Positions 35,501 to 59,543 of a stretch of 64,000 nt of DNA are shown here, in pieces. A program made the position numbers and the translations under genes. The notes beneath the pieces are model-generated. The model was not told the DNA's origin. It searched no databases and was given only the letters and a program-made list of their open reading frames with translations. Position 1 is the stretch's first letter. Each line of letters opens with the position of its first letter. Source of the DNA: Vitellaria paradoxa. Taxonomy: Eukaryota > Streptophyta > Magnoliopsida > Ericales > Sapotaceae. Location: contig CM034244.1 of the NCBI GenBank assembly GCA_019916065.1, positions 36,849,377 to 36,913,376 of the forward strand, given 5' to 3'.

Positions 35501-38020
35501 AGGAAAGTGCTTCGACCTTTTTTTTCTAGTTAAGTGTGCTTCAACTTTTGTTTCTGGCCTTTGTTTATGTTTTCATTTGAAAATAAAATAAAAATAACAT
35601 GAAAACACCTCCCCATGTGTTACTAGTTTTGCATAGGCAACAATTTTTATTTTTTTGGTGACAAAAAAACAAAAACAGTTTTATCAAACGTGTTTTTGTT
35701 TTTAATTTTTAAAAATATGAAAACAGAAGTAGAAAAACGAAAAATAAAAACGTTACTAAACGGGAGCTAAAAAACTCAATGTCAGGAGTAAATTGATAAA
35801 GAATGAAAAGGATTATTTGAAAATTTTATTGAAGATTATAGGACAAAAATCACAATCTTAAAGTCCAAATTCACAAGATTGAAGATGAGAAAATAAACTC
35901 AATATAGGGTCATGAATGCCTTAAAGAAGAAGCTTGCAGCCAATAATAAATAGTGCTTAGTGAAATTCTGATTTCAGAGACCATCTAAACAAATTCCACT
36001 ATAAAATTTGGTTACTAAAAATTGAACCGAAAAACTTTATGATTCCTCGCATGTATTCACTCAATATCATGATCGACTTCTCAATACAAGAAGACCAAAT
36101 GGAAAACTTTTTGAATCTTAATAAAGATTGTCTTGAAATTCTTTAAGACTTTATAAATAATAAGAATGTAAATAAGGAAAAAAATAATTAAGCTCTCACA
36201 AAAAAAATAAAATAAAATAAAAAATAATAACTCTTTTCTAAGATTCTATAACATTCTCTGTGTGTGATTTACATTAAGTTGAAATGCATATATATGGATT
36301 ATACAAACCCCAAATAACAAAAGAAATAGGAATTGTGGAAAATTTGGTAAGTCATACTCTTAGGTTCCTTGCACCTTGCCTACGAGGTGTTTTGGACACA
36401 GCTCGAACCCTTGCTTTCGCTTGGGCTTCGCTGCAGGCTTCATTTTTTTAGTTTCCTTTGAACATTCATCAATCCATCTTGAATTGGAATTCCTCAATCT
36501 TCAGACTTTTCATCAATTTAGAAACTAGACTTTAGGAAATTTGGTCTTCTAAGCAATTTGAAAATCTTGTAAGGTGCAATTCTGCAACTCAAGAAATCCA
36601 ATTATTATTGAAATAGGAAACAAAACCTTTTATTAATTTAATAAAAAATTGTTTAGATTTTCTATAATCAAGATTCCACACTTAAAGACACAAAAGGCCT
36701 CAAAAGGATATAATGAAAAATTAAAAGTTTCATCTAAAAAGCTCTATGAGGTTTTGGGTGCACAAAAACCATTGATTGATGGGAAAGGCTTAGGTTCCAG
36801 AGAAGATAAAATGGAAGCCTAAAGGAAATAGATTAAAAAATCAAGCACTTCAAATGTGTTAGTGCCCCTTATGCAACAATCTAAGAAAAAAAAAATCTAT
36901 TTTAAAGAAGTATAAGCTCAGTCCCTCAAATCAAGTACCAAAGAAAGGTTAAGTTCGAAGTTCTTATAAATGTCTAAAGGCAAGTATCAAAATATGTAGT
37001 CTTAATCTTTTTTTTTTTCATTAATTTTGCACATACTTTTCATCACTATAGAATTAAAGGTCACATTTGACCTAGTTGTCACATATTATATGGGTTGTCT
37101 CTCTCATATGTTGATACTAGAAACTTTATGAGACTTGCATTTCATGCGTCAAAAATGTATAACTCATTGAGGATTTAGTAAGTTCTTTTACGATTCTAAA
37201 CCTTGCATGAAAAGTCACCTACCTTCCCTAAATATTCATGTAATTATATGCACCACTCCTCAACATTTAGAAATTACAAACCTTCCTTATTTTGAAAAGT
37301 TGTTACACTTAACCCCATTCCGTCAGATAAACTATTATGTTTTAACAGAACAGGTCAAAGTCAACCAAAACTTTAATTAATTTTCTTATTTTACCCTTAT
37401 GTAAATCAAATAAATGGATACTGCAAAATATATATATATATGCATATACAAGTAACTATAAATATATATATATATCTCAAGTAAGACCATCTCTCCTTAA
37501 CCCAGTTCCATCGAGCTCTTTTATCTAGACAAATTTATACAACCTTATGTTTCAAATGACTACTATTAAATTTTAAGCAAATTTTTAGAATGATTTCACC
37601 GTTAAACTAAATTTCTAAATTCACATGTACATATAGAACTAAATTTAGAACTAAAATTTTACAAAGAATATGAGAGAAAATGTTGTTTCACTAAATATTT
37701 CAAAAATCAAATTATAGCAGTCTAAGCGTTTCTTGTCAAAAATAAATGAATGACAAGAATGAGAGCGAGAAAGGGAGAGTTTTATGGAGGTTTCAAAAAA
37801 AATATATATATATATATATATTGGCAACATTGTAGGTAAAGGGTGATGGTGCTTGAGTTGGGAGGTAGAGAAAAAATGAATTATAAAATAAGTTAGGGTA
37901 AAAGTTTTTGTATTTTTTAAATTTAGACATTTGGCATTTGTAATATTTTTTTTATAAATAATGGATAAGTGAGTATGGGACACACGTCGTGCCCTTATGA
38001 ATATTTAATCAATACTCTTA
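35501..38020. other. Intergenic AT-rich DNA
   Basis: No gene recognised. Contents include AT microsatellites (37427-37440, 37460-37474, 37801-37821) and stretches of A/T-rich filler. Open frames here are short and low-complexity. Confidence 0.6.
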
Positions 38021-38651
38021 GCCTGCATTTGATGCGAATGAATGGGTTGGATGGAATGCTCATTCCCATTATCTCATTTAGTCCACTTATTAGATATGAG
38101 AATAATCATTCCAACTAAATGACGAGAATGAATTATTATTCTCGTATATTCATTCTTTGGTGGAATAATGAAAAAAATAAGAAAAAACAAAGAAAATGAC
38201 AAGAGGAAAATATGAAATTAAATGAGAAAAAAGAAAATAATAGGAGGAAAATATGAAACTAAATGACCAACCACCACTCCATTAGCTATCACCTATCACC
38301 ACGTTCATTGCCACCACCCACACACCACCACCACTTCCACCACGTCTATTATTACTACTTATCAATCCCACCACTGCTATCCATCATCCCCATCCAACAC
38401 CATTTCTCCACCACCATCTATCCTCTCCAACTCCACCCACCTTTAAAATTTAATTAATAATAAAATAAAAATAATTGTTTTATTCTAGCATTGCTTAATA
38501 TGGTAGCCAAACAAATGAATGAGAGTCATTATTTCACTATAATATTATTTAATTTAATAACTAAATAAAGGAATGAGAATAATCATTTTATTATTATTTT
38601 CATTTCATTCCAACCTTTATTATTATTCTATTCTTGCAAACCAAACGTAGC
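38021..38651. mobile_element. MITE-like element, about 630 bp
   Basis: The left end is GCCTGCATTTGATGCGAATG preceded by TTA; the reverse complement of the right end is GCTACGTTTGGTTTGC followed on + by TTTTA. The interior contains repeated GAATGA/TCATTC words near both ends in opposite orientation, typical of a fold-back MITE, and a CCACCA-rich stretch (38265-38440). Confidence 0.45.
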
Positions 38652-39963
38652 TTTTAAAAACTGGTTAGCAAATGATTTTTAACATTTAAAGATTGAGTTT
38701 TTATTTTATTATTGTTCCAATCTAACTTTAATTCTATTCCATTCTTCATTTGGACCTATTTGGAAACTAAAAAGATAAGAATTTTTAGCAACTTTGCTTT
38801 TTTAAGCATTCAACGGCAGCTCAAAAATTGTTAACAAATCATGAAAATTTATTTAACTTATTTACTAAACAATTACAAGTTCCTAAAAATTCTTGAAATT
38901 TTCTTCAATTTTTTTGCTAACAACCAAAATTTATTAAAAATTACTAAAAATAATAAATTTTTACCAAATATATAAAAAATTACACCTAATAACTTACCAT
39001 AGATTTATTAGAAGTTTCTAAAATTTTTACTCCCAAATGGGTTCTTAGTATTCCATTATGGCATAGTAAACGTGGCCTTTGGCACTAATTAGCAAATCCG
39101 TTTTATTTTTCAGAAATTGGGTTTATTAAATAAAATAATTTTATAAAAATATATTTTCATATAATTTTCTTAAAAATTAAATTAAAAGTAATTTTTTCAG
39201 GTGATTTTATTTTTCACTGAAAATATATAAAATTATTTTTTAGGTGTTTCGTAAGCGACTGGTCTGCCCATTTCTATGGGCTTTCGCCCGAGAAGGCCGA
39301 AAGAAGATATTTTGATCCCACGTTGAAATTTGATTGAAAAGGACATTTTAGAGAGAGAAACGTTTAGGAAAGAGAAAACGAAGACATATTTTCGTATCGC
39401 CTCCGATTGCTTCATCTGCAAATTAGGGTTTCAAACAGGATTTTTCTTCAGCCGTTCACGTTCGCAGGTTCCCTTGTCCCTTCTCTATAGATATGCAATA
39501 TATATGTATGAACGTTCTTGTTCTATCTGAATATCTATACATCTTTCCGTCTCTGTCTATTTATATATTGTTAGAGATTCTGGGTATCTCTGTTTTGATG
39601 CCATTTTTGAAGCGTAATGATGTCGCATTTGGTTTGTTCTTTTATGTAGTTGTGTTGTTTCTTCGGAGTTTATTGTTACTTCTGTTATCGTAGCGAATCG
39701 TGATAGTTTTTTTTTTTTTTTTTTTGTTGATGTATGGTCATGGTTGGCATTGATATTTTTTGTGACTAGATGACTTTTCTGAGTAAATTTCGTGTTGGAT
39801 CAGGTTTTGGTTTGGCCAAGTGAAATAAATTAAGATTGTTACATCTGATAGTGATATAAACTCTAGAAATTCGAATAGAAGTTTGAGCCGGGATTTTGCA
39901 AAATTTCTGCAATTGGACTTTTAGTTGAAGATTGCTTCAAATTAAGGGAAGTTTTGGTTGACT
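38652..39963 (+). promoter_or_regulatory. Upstream region and probable 5' UTR of the RNA helicase gene
   Basis: The first 600 bp are AT-rich filler. From about 39240 composition shifts to GC-richer, purine-rich sequence (GAGAGAGAAACG at 39351-39362), likely the transcribed leader. A donor-like CAGGTTCCC near 39467 suggests a leader intron ending shortly before the ATG at 39964, as in related plant helicase genes, but the acceptor is not certain. Confidence 0.4.
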
Positions 39964-49123
<9,160 letters not shown>

Positions 49124-49287
49124 CAGTCAACATTTTGCCTGCCTTGGGTTCAGCTTCAAAAAGTAGTACGTGTTGTGGTAGCGAACCTTACTGCTTTCAT
49201 ATGATAAAATATTTTTTTTGGCCTTTTGTCCCCATTATTGCTAACATCTTGATGTTTAGAATTCACCTTGTTTTTTATGATCCCTAG

Positions 49288-49323
<36 letters not shown>

Positions 49324-52267
49324 CTCTTTCTTCCCCCAATGCTGGGCACCGGGGGAAGATGAAAGATTGTTTGGTGCTTGCCACCACTGGGTTTAGACTA
49401 CATGGGTGGCAGAGGGGTGGTGATAACTACTAACAGTGTAGGGTATTTTGCATTTTTCTCTTTTGGTGTGGATGATGTTGGATGGGTTGTGGAATATGTC
49501 GTGGAAGAGAGAGAGAGAGAGAGATTGTTATTGCGGCTCATATTCTTTTTTTAACCCCAGTGTTTAGTGTTTATTAGTTTGAGGTTATTGTGGTTCTGTT
49601 AATGGCCTCTTCTTTCCTCAGATAGGGTCTTATTGAACTTTCATGACTGCTGTGTATCTGGTTGGTGGTGACTGAAATGAAAAAAAACAAAGGTCTATTT
49701 TAAGATTATTTATATGTTTCGCTCTGTTTTAAGTGATATTACTTTTATTTTTTCACATGACTAATTTTGGTTTTACTTTTCTTCCTGCATCCTACATGTA
49801 CAGGTTGTATGATTTTATAATTATTTTAGGGTACTACTTCTGTTATGGTTTTTACAGAGGCGGTAATAATTATCTAAATTCATGAATCTGCTCAATTAAA
49901 TTTAAATAAAATGAGTTTAAACTGAGTTAAAATGTTAAGGTAACCTTTACCTAGTCATTAAACATCCAATTATTTGGTCTTGCTGTCAATCCTGCCTGCT
50001 TGTCATTGCCAGTTTGCGGTTTTGTAATTTTTATTTTTCTTTTGTGTGTTGCACATATTTGGTATGTACAGCATCCAAGTTATCCGATTATACTCGAATT
50101 CAAGTGAAAATAGGATTCCTGTTTTAGTCTGTCATTTTAACTGTCTTTACTATATCATATTAATCTTATATTAATGTGTATGATAAAAGAGCACAATTTT
50201 TTAAAATGTTCATCTTATAAACTAAGGTTTAACGGTTAAAAATCATTTTTCTTGTTTTAGTTGATTCTGCTATTATTTATCTCAACAAAACGGTTTGGAT
50301 ATTTTAAATTTTATCATATGTTGGTGGAGATTATATGCAAATTAAAATTATTAACTTAAATTTTGTTCAATTATGATTTTTAGAAAGTTAAACTTTTCAA
50401 ATTAAAATACTTTGAATTTGTGATTTCTTTTATGGTGTTTATAAATGTTTTTTTTTTTTTGGTAATTTAACATTTAATTTTTTACACTTCATTTTACTTT
50501 CTGCGCTTATAAAAGTTAATTGGAAAGAAAGATTAAAGTATATAGTAACTGTTAGAGTCTAATGTTAGAGTCTAATGTTTAGAAAAAAATTAAAATTTAT
50601 GAATTATTATAATTTTTTTGATTTGAATTTTTTGTCAAAAATTTTAATTATATAAGAAATTAAATATTAATTTCGTTCAAATTGTCGTAAGCACATGTTA
50701 TTACTAGTATTATTATATTTATTATATTTAATAAACATGTCATATGCTATATATATGTATATAAATATAATCAAAGTTTTAGCTCTTTTTTATTAAGTGT
50801 AGAAATAATTAATATTTTTCATTTAGTTAACAACTTAATAATTAAAATTAATTCACAAATTTATAATCATAAAAATATTCAAATACTAAAAAAATCTCAC
50901 AACTTGTGCTTTTACAATAATATTGACATTTAATTAATACTTCGAAAATTTTAAATCAACTAATTTTTTATTCTTGAAAATTAAATATTAATTAAAAGAT
51001 GACTAAAGTAAGAATTAACATTTTAGTTCTCACAGTACACTTTTGATTTTCAATCTGTCAATTGTTATAAACTTGTAGATATGCAATTCAAATTATAAAT
51101 ATATTAAAAAATATCATAAAATATGCTTATAATTCACAATTTTTTTTTTTTTGAATTTGAGTTCGCAAGTTTGATATAATTCATACTCAACCCACTCCTA
51201 AAATTAAATATATTAGTCTGTCGTTTGGTAACGTTTTTTTTTTTTTATTTTTTGTCTATATTTTTAAAATTTTATAAATTGGTAATAGAAACATGTTTAT
51301 TAAATCTAGTTTATATTTTTTTTTATTTCTAAAAAAAGAAAACATAAAACAAACAAGCGTAAACAAAAAAATATTTTCACTCTTTTTTTTCTGTTGCAAA
51401 CATTTTGTTAATTTTAACAACTTGTCCATTTTTGTCGCATTATATTAAAATAAATTATTTCGTTCATTTTATTAAACTAAAATTATTTTTAATAATTTAA
51501 TTTATTATTTATTAAAAATAATTTAAATATTATAATTTAGTTAATTTAATTTATATGGAATATATTTTATGAAGTTATTTTAATAAATGATAAAATTAAA
51601 TTAATTAATAATTAATTTAATTTAGTTATTTATTTACTATGAAATATATTTTATAAATTATTTTTAACAAAAGTCATAATTTAATTATTTAAATTATTAA
51701 GAAAATATTTTATTTAATTATTTTTAATAAATAATATAATTAGATTATAATTAATAAATTTTATATTTACTAATTAAATAATTTAATACATAAAATAATT
51801 TATTAATAAATTAATATGAAATATATTTTATTAATTTCAATTAATTTTTTAAATGCTAATAAAATTAAATATTTTATGAAAAATAAAAATTAAGAATTAT
51901 AAATAAAATTATATTTCTAAACGCAGTTTTAGTTTTCATTTCAGAAAAAAATGACAATAAAAAATAAAAAAATAAAAAATATAAACAGATAAAAATAAAT
52001 ATAAAAACGGCAATATGGCCAGTAGTAAACAAGTTGAATCTAATAATATTTGGCTTAAAATTCAGACTTGTTTAATATTTATATATAATTAAATAATATA
52101 GGCCTATAATGCATAAAATAAATATTTTGTATTTATATAAATATATATTGTGTTAAAAATTTCATTAAAATTTAACAAATTTTTTAGTTGAATTATTTTT
52201 ATATTAGTAATTAAAGTTAGTAATATTTTAAATTTATATGCTATATCTATATATTAGTTATTACATT

Positions 52268-52302
<35 letters not shown>

Positions 52303-52772
52303 AAATTTTAAGAAAGCTATTTCCTGTGACTGGCCAAAATTTACTTAATTGTGATTTTTTTTTTTTAAATACGAAATCTTACGAACTAAGAGGTGTTCAT
52401 GATCACACTAGCTTGCATTGCATTAATAAAGTTTCAAGTGGATTAGTTGTGAAATCCGGAGCTAAAAGGTCAATCGATGATCTGTTTAGTTTTCCATCTG
52501 TTGTCTTTGTCTTTTTGGAGCCTATTGTTAGGGTGCAATCGTAGATGTGGTTAGTTTTCAATTTTAAAATAAATTTATAATAATAATAATAACTTACTTG
52601 AAAAATTCACTTTAGAAATTATTATAGTGTTTGGGCTTCTGGTCAAGCTAACTTAATTCTGACTTTTCTTCTAAACTTATAGAATCATTAATTTGGAAGA
52701 AGAATTTGAAGGTAAAACCAAATTATTGAGTTTATCTTTATGTTTTCATACAGATAATTATAATTATAGTTA
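49124..52772. other. Helicase 3' flank and AT-rich intergenic DNA
   Basis: The first few hundred bases should include the helicase 3' UTR, with (CT)n at 49291-49319 and (GA)n at 49507-49524. From about 49900 the sequence becomes extremely AT-rich (for example 51400-52300) with an (AT)n at 52270-52298. No gene recognised. Confidence 0.6.
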
Positions 52773-53122
52773 GGGTCCGTTTGGAGGCTCAGAAACTAGC
52801 AAAAAAGTATCAAAAATTACATTTTGTAACTTTTGGTGCGTTTGATAGAATCACAATTTTTTCTACTTTTTTAATTTGTTATAGTAAAAAATAAAATAAA
52901 AAGTTATCACTTTTTTATTTGTTACAGTAAAAAAATATCAAACACAAAAAAAGTTACCACTTTTTTGATTTGTTACAGTAAAAAAATTTACCAAACACCT
53001 AAAAGTTGTAAAAAAATACACTTTTTTCTACCAAATACACAAAAAAATTAACTAAAAAATTATAAAAAAAACTACCAAAAATTTTACTTTTTTTTATTAT
53101 TTTTGAACCTCCGAACGGCCTC
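52773..53122. mobile_element. Tourist-like MITE with TTA target duplication
   Basis: The element is 350 bp, flanked by TTA at 52770-52772 and 53123-53125. The left end is GGGTCCGTTTGGAGGCTCAG; the reverse complement of the right end is GAGGCCGTTCGGAGGTTCAA. The interior contains loosely repeated TTTGTTACAGTAAAAAA units. Noncoding. Confidence 0.75.
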
Positions 53123-53125
53123 TTA

Positions 53126-56100
53126 TTCTATATCAAGGATCAATGACTCGTGCAATAAAAAAATCCAATGCAGCTCCCTAAAGTCCGTTACAAAATGAAA
53201 TGGAGTGATCCAAAAATAGGTAGTGGACGGCAACAAAATTTCTTATCTGCCACTTGGCTTGGGGATGAGATATGGGGAATCATTTTATTCTTGAATTTTG
53301 ATGTCATGAACTTTTATGGGAATTAAGTTTTGAACCCCCTATTATAATAATATTATGCAATACTGTGCCATGGGTCGGCTATATTTTGACTTCTATTGTT
53401 GTTTTTTATTTTATTATTATTATTATTATATTATTATTATTATTATTTTTGTATATATCCCATCCCAATCATCATATAGTTATAAAACTACTTTGTGTTG
53501 AATGGCATTTCCTTCCTTTTGATAGGACTTGTTAACTGTTTATATATATAAATGTTGCAATATTGTAGGAAATCTCCACCGGACCCACAACACTTAAATA
53601 TATGTAAGGTTAGTTTGGCACGCATCTTATTTTATTTTATTTATTTATGTATTTATTATTATTATTAATTTTTTTTTTCGGTGCTCTTTGTCAGTTTCGG
53701 CCTTTTTAAGCAACCTAGTTTTACATTTTTGCTTTTTTACTTATTTAGCAAAAATTTAAATGCAAAAAAAAAAAAAAAAAGAGAAAGAAAAAGGTTTGTG
53801 GGAAATTTTTATTATTAATTAATTCAGTAATAATAATTTTTAAACAAGAAATAATCATAATCTAAGAATGGAAGTAGAGTTGTTTTATTCTTTTCTTTCT
53901 ATTTTAGTTACTCAGCATTCACCTCTGTAAATAAAATAAAGACCATAATAAAGAGAATGATTAATTATCTTTATATTCTTTATACTTAAAAATAAAAATC
54001 ACTTGTATCCTTAAATTTAAAAAATACACCTTTTTATTCCTCATATTTAATACTAAAATAGAACTGTTAAAAAATTTATCAAAGATAACAATAATCGCTT
54101 TTAATAATTTAAAAAAATACATTTACATCCCCTGTAGTTTATCTTACTTACATTTATATCACCTGATTCTGTTTACTTTTTAACGAGTATTTTTGTCTTT
54201 TCACTTAAAAATTTAACATCATTTATTGTTTTACTTTAATTTCAATTACCAGAGCTATAAGTATAAATTTCTAAAATTAAGAGAATATTAGTAATTTTAT
54301 CTTAGTTACAAGAAGTTAAAACAATTATTCCAAAACGTAAAAACAAAGTTGAGAAAGATTCATCTATTATAAAAAAAAAAAAAAAAAGTCGCCACTACAA
54401 TTGTACCGTAGGGCCGGTTGGTTTGGTAGAAATCAAATTGGGTATGCCAATTCCGCAAAATACTGAACCGAAATTTTGTTCGCTATTTTTTTTAACCTAA
54501 CGATCGTAACGCCTAAAAAATTGAAAAATTAAGATACATTGGATCAAAAAATTAAAATATTTCGGTTTAATTTTTTTTGATTGATTCGTTTTAAATTATT
54601 ATTATTATTTTTTAAAAAAACACTAAATTATAAAGGAACTACAAGTATGTTTACTTAAATTAGTACTTTTAAAACGAGCCACGTGATAGGGACGTTATTT
54701 TGTAAATATATTTAAAATTTTTAGAATAAATAAAATACATAAATAGAAATACATAAAATAATTCATAATTTATAGTATATATATATATATATATATATAT
54801 ACACTAAACGTCAGTGCATGGGCGATGCGTGTAATTTTTTTTGGATCTTAATAATTAATAAAAATATAATTAAATATACTTAAAAAATAAATTGACTTTA
54901 ACTGGATGGGTTTAGGATTCAAGACTTGATTTTTTCGGTTTTTGCTTTTGTTTTGTTATAATAATTAAGGGTATGAGTTTTTGTCTAAAAAATTTACGTT
55001 AGTTGGACCCTTAACTACTATAATAAAAAAGAATTAAATAATGAAATAAGATTTCAAATTAAGTTTAAATTTGCAAAAAAAAAAAAAAAAAAAAAAGAAG
55101 CTTTGGCTGTTTGAAAATTTGACAAATAGAATAAGCAAAATTATGTAAGTGACAACTAGGGAAAAAAAAAATCACAGAAATAGGAGTTCTAACGTCTTAA
55201 GAATTGACATCTATCCCATTTGTTGTAATAAGACAATTTAATACCAACTACTAGAGAAAGAAAGAGAGAGGGACAAACAAAATGCGTCCAAGGAACTTGT
55301 TTTTCTTATTCCGCGTTAGTTGCTACCCTAAGCAATATATATATATATATATATACAATTCTTTTGAACGGTAAGAGCAAATTTTATTACCTATTAGAAA
55401 AAAAAGTATACGACATGTATAATTGCTTATCATTACTATTGTTAGGAGTATTTAATGAATTATTAGTGATTCATATATGTCACATTTTTTTTATTTGTTG
55501 TTTAGAATATCTACACGTATCACATTTTTGTGTGTGTGTAAGTCTATAAAAAATCATTCTATTATAAATTAGATATTTTAAATATTTTTTATTTTTTTTC
55601 TTAATGTTTAAAAATTACATGTTTTTTCATTAAATGTTGTTTTGTATTTTGTGTATTATAATATTTTATTCATCAGTAAAATTAAATATATTATTAAACT
55701 TACACAATAAAATCAGAACATTCTATATTTAGCAATTATTCTTGAGAGATTACAGGTGAATTGATAGCTGTCCACTATTCAAATTATTATTGTGTCTAGT
55801 GTCCAACTTTGACATCTTCTTTCAAGTTATCAAATCAAATGATCACTTTACTATTGTTTTAACTTTGATTCTATTTAATACATATCTCCTTTACATCTCA
55901 CAAGGCGGAGCAATATACTTTTGCGTATATACAATTTTTTTAGATTTTCTTTTTATATTATAAAAAATCAATATCTACCTCATTTTTTACGTGTTTTATT
56001 TTTTATTTTATTACTTTTAATTTTTTATTATTATTTTATTTCTTTTTTAAATAATAATAAATAAATAATCTTTTAATTTGTTAAGTGGGCCCCACATGAT

Positions 56101-58076
56101 AAATCTTTTGAATGTCTTCAACTCACGCTTCAAACCCATGAAAAAAGCATACAGATGGTTCGTTCTGGTCAAACCACGTGTCATTTCTTTATGAAGTATT
56201 AATATAATAGTCATTTTTTACTTAAATTTTTATGATTCATTTTTATAAATGTAATAATTTTTATATTTATATTATAGTTTAAAAATTATAGGAGTAATTA
56301 TTTTTATACTCTCGTATTTAGAGTCAAATCATGTATACCCCTATATCTCATTATTCTAAATTAATATTTCCTTTATTCACAACTAAAATGAAAACTTAGA
56401 TGAAACTGTTTATTTTCACAGTATGTGAGATACACATTTATAAGAAGTGCAAGTGTCAATATCCAAGAAAAAATAAGAGATGAACGAACAAAAATGTCCT
56501 TTCAAATAATACTCTCATTTTCTAAGCCTCTGTCGTCGAAGACATGGCCGTCGGTAGCCATATCAACTAGGATTCTAGTTAATCAAGGATGTAAGCAAAT
56601 AAATGAGTTCTCTATTGAACTTATTGAAATTGAATACGTCACTATAGGTAAGGATGAGAGGGAATCGATAGCGTCAATGGAGGTGAATTTCAACCTTGTG
56701 CGTTGCCGCCGTTCAATCAGGGCTCTTTTTGTTCTTAGCCATGTTCTGGGCTTTCTTTGTTTCGATTGTCTCTTAAATATTACCTAATTTTCGTAATGTT
56801 GTTATCTTGTTTAAGAACTCTAGAGTTTCTATTCTATATCTCTTTACAAATAACTCGCATTTCTTTGCTTTACATATTCTTGTCATAGATTGTAGAATTT
56901 ATGAGTTATTCATTTGGATTTCAATTCTACAGTCTTTGTTATTCTTTTCTATTAGATTCAATCCTATAGATAAATAATTTCATGAACTTCCCCAAAATAA
57001 TTATGGGTATGATTAAATATTCACCAAAATTGCCTAAAGTCTTATTTTTTCATCTGCATCTGCTTAATTCTATCTCTATTTTTATTTATTTATTATTATT
57101 TTTTTATCAGTGGGTATTGTTTCAAGAGTAGAAGGTTGAAGAGAATCAGGGGATTAGGTTTGTTACTTTGCTTGGAACTGAGATCTAGGTTGGGAGCTTT
57201 TCAATCAATAGAGGTACTTTCGTAGTCACAAGATTGAGATGATCATTGATTTCAAGAACTCTAATTTTGATTTGGTAAGGTCATTTTGTGTTATATATAT
57301 ATTGTGGGTTTTGTATAAATTTTGTTTCTTATGTATCATCAGAGAAAAATTTTAAATTTGAAAAAGATATTTTTTTTTTAAATTTGTGATTATATGCTTG
57401 AATTTGAAGAAGATTTTCTTGATTCAGTAATAGTGAAAGTTGTATGGAGAGAGAAAAGTGAAAGAATAGAGAAGAGAAAAGAGGATAGCAAAGAAGAAGA
57501 ATAAGGTAATTTTATTTTTTTATAACTTAACATGATGCTGTTCAGTATTTCATTTTAGTCGTGAGTATAGGAGATATTAGTGTAAAATAATAATCTATGA
57601 AAGGTGTAAATAATTTTGATCCTAAGTACAAGGAGAAACAAGACAATTACTCCAAAATTATATCAATATTCATTATACTTAAGATCTCGCATATGATTAC
57701 AAGAGCAATAAAGGGCAAACAAAACAAGGCTTGTTTTGCTAGTCATAATCGTTACCTTTTAATGGCAACAATAAAAATACAAAAAAATAAAAAATAAAAA
57801 GTAAATTTAACTAGCATATTTAGATATCACGATAATATTTTTTTATTTACGTAAAAAAGCATAATAAGTCAAAGTCTTTAACTTTTAACAATAAAAATAA
57901 AAATAATTATATATCATAACAATAAGAAAAATACATCACCTACCCAAAAAATAAAAATAAAATAACAACAAAAGAATAAATTTAAGAGAATATCTAAATC
58001 AAACATTTGATTCTCATAGAATTTTTTTTCTAATTTGAGAAAAATAGAAAGAAACATTAATAATTAAAAAAAATTA
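53126..58076. other. AT-rich intergenic DNA
   Basis: No gene recognised. Contains ATT/TTA trinucleotide runs (53410-53450), (AT)n at 54779-54800 and 55337-55354, and A-runs. A 120-codon open frame at 56425-56787 shows no known domain. Confidence 0.6.
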
Positions 58077-58320
58077 CATCACATTTCCTCAATATTTAGA
58101 TTATTACACTTACCATCCTTCAACATTTAAAAATTATACTTACATTTCTTATTTTAAAATGTTTTTAACATTGATTTCCTTTTGTTAAATTATCCATTAA
58201 AACTTAACAACAAATGCCAAAAGAGGAAAAATTGTAGGTATTTTTACTATTTTACCTCTCACTCTCTCACATATTTGTCAATTTTCTTCATAAAAATCTC
58301 CAAAAATAAGTAAAGAAAAG

Positions 58321-58356
<36 letters not shown>

Positions 58357-58560
58357 CAATTTTGTAAAGAAAACTGATAAAAATGTAAGAGTAAAAAGGT
58401 ACAATAGGAAAAGCACATAAAATTTTGATTATTTTGATATTTTATATTAAATTTTAATAATTAATTTAATGAAAGGGAGTTAGTGTTAACAATATTTTAA
58501 AATAAATGAGATAAGTATAATTTTTAAATGTTAAAGGAAATATGTATAGATTTCTTAATT
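58077..58560. mobile_element. Hairpin MITE with two arms of about 230 bp and an (AT)n loop
   Basis: The left arm (about 58077-58310) is an imperfect reverse complement of the right arm (about 58345-58560): CATTTAAAAATTATACTTA in the left arm matches the reverse complement of the right, as does a TATTTTAAAAT-G-TTAACA block. The loop is a long (AT)n run near 58325-58356. The termini resemble those of the PSY-intron element at 2506-3642. Confidence 0.7.
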
Positions 58561-58842
58561 GCATGGGGATCAGGATTTGTATAGTTTGCTTATAAATAAG
58601 AAATTTATAAAAATCTAGAGTTGGCTTTGATACGGAGTTTCACGTGATAATTTTTATTAGACAGAGGAATTATATCACGAGGGTTTGTTTCATAGAGAGA
58701 TTAGTAATTGCTTGTACTTAAAATATGTAGAAATATAATTTAGTTTGTAAATAACTTAGATTTAAATTTATAAAGTAAATTTACATAAAAAATTATAAAA
58801 ATAACATATAAAAATAAAAATCACTAATCAAAGGAGACTAAG

Positions 58843-59485
58843 GTACCCCTACATTATTTAATAAAGATATAAAATATTATTATTTATTACAAATATTATC
58901 ATATTTTTCAAAATATTAATTTAAAAACTTTTATATAAAAGGTATTTAAAAAAATATGGGAAGAGTGAGAGAATATGTTTTCATATGAAATGATCAGAAA
59001 GACAATAAAAGTAGAGAGAAAAAAGAAAAATAATCCTACCCATTTAACAAATTTAATGGTTGAAAATATCTCAAATTTAAAATTTTAAACTTTCTTATTA
59101 TTATATAAATGATATAACGAGTGTAAAAAATGTATATATTTAAAATTTAAGTTTTAAGCACATTAAAATTAAAATTTTGATTAAAATGTTTATTTTTTAA
59201 TAAAATTTATAGAAAATTAAAGTTTAAATATAATTTTTTAAAATAAAAAATTTAGTTGACTTTGTCTAATAGGCATCCAAACATTATTTAATAAATGTGC
59301 ACAATTTTATTATTTATTACAAATATTATCACATTTTTTAAAATATTAATTTAAAAAATATATGAAAAGAGTGAAGGATTATATTTTTATGTGAAGTGAC
59401 CAAAAAGACAAGCAAAGTAAAGAGAGAAAGAAATAATCCTAACTATTGAATGAATTTAAGAATTAAAAATATATAAATATTAAAT
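58843..59485. repeat. Direct duplication, 430-bp offset
   Basis: The segments from 58851 and from 59281 both start ACATTATTTAATAAA and continue in parallel through TTATTTATTACAAATATTATCA, a GAAAAGAG/GGAAGAG block and AATAATCCTA for about 200 bp, with moderate divergence. No coding content. Confidence 0.7.
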
Positions 59486-59543
59486 CAACGAGGTATGTAA
59501 ATGTTTTCTCGTAGAGACTACTCGTAGAGATGTTTTTATGTAA

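Noticed and set aside
56425..56787. 120-codon open frame on the + strand
   Set aside because: No recognisable motif and no supporting gene structure nearby; kept only as a note.
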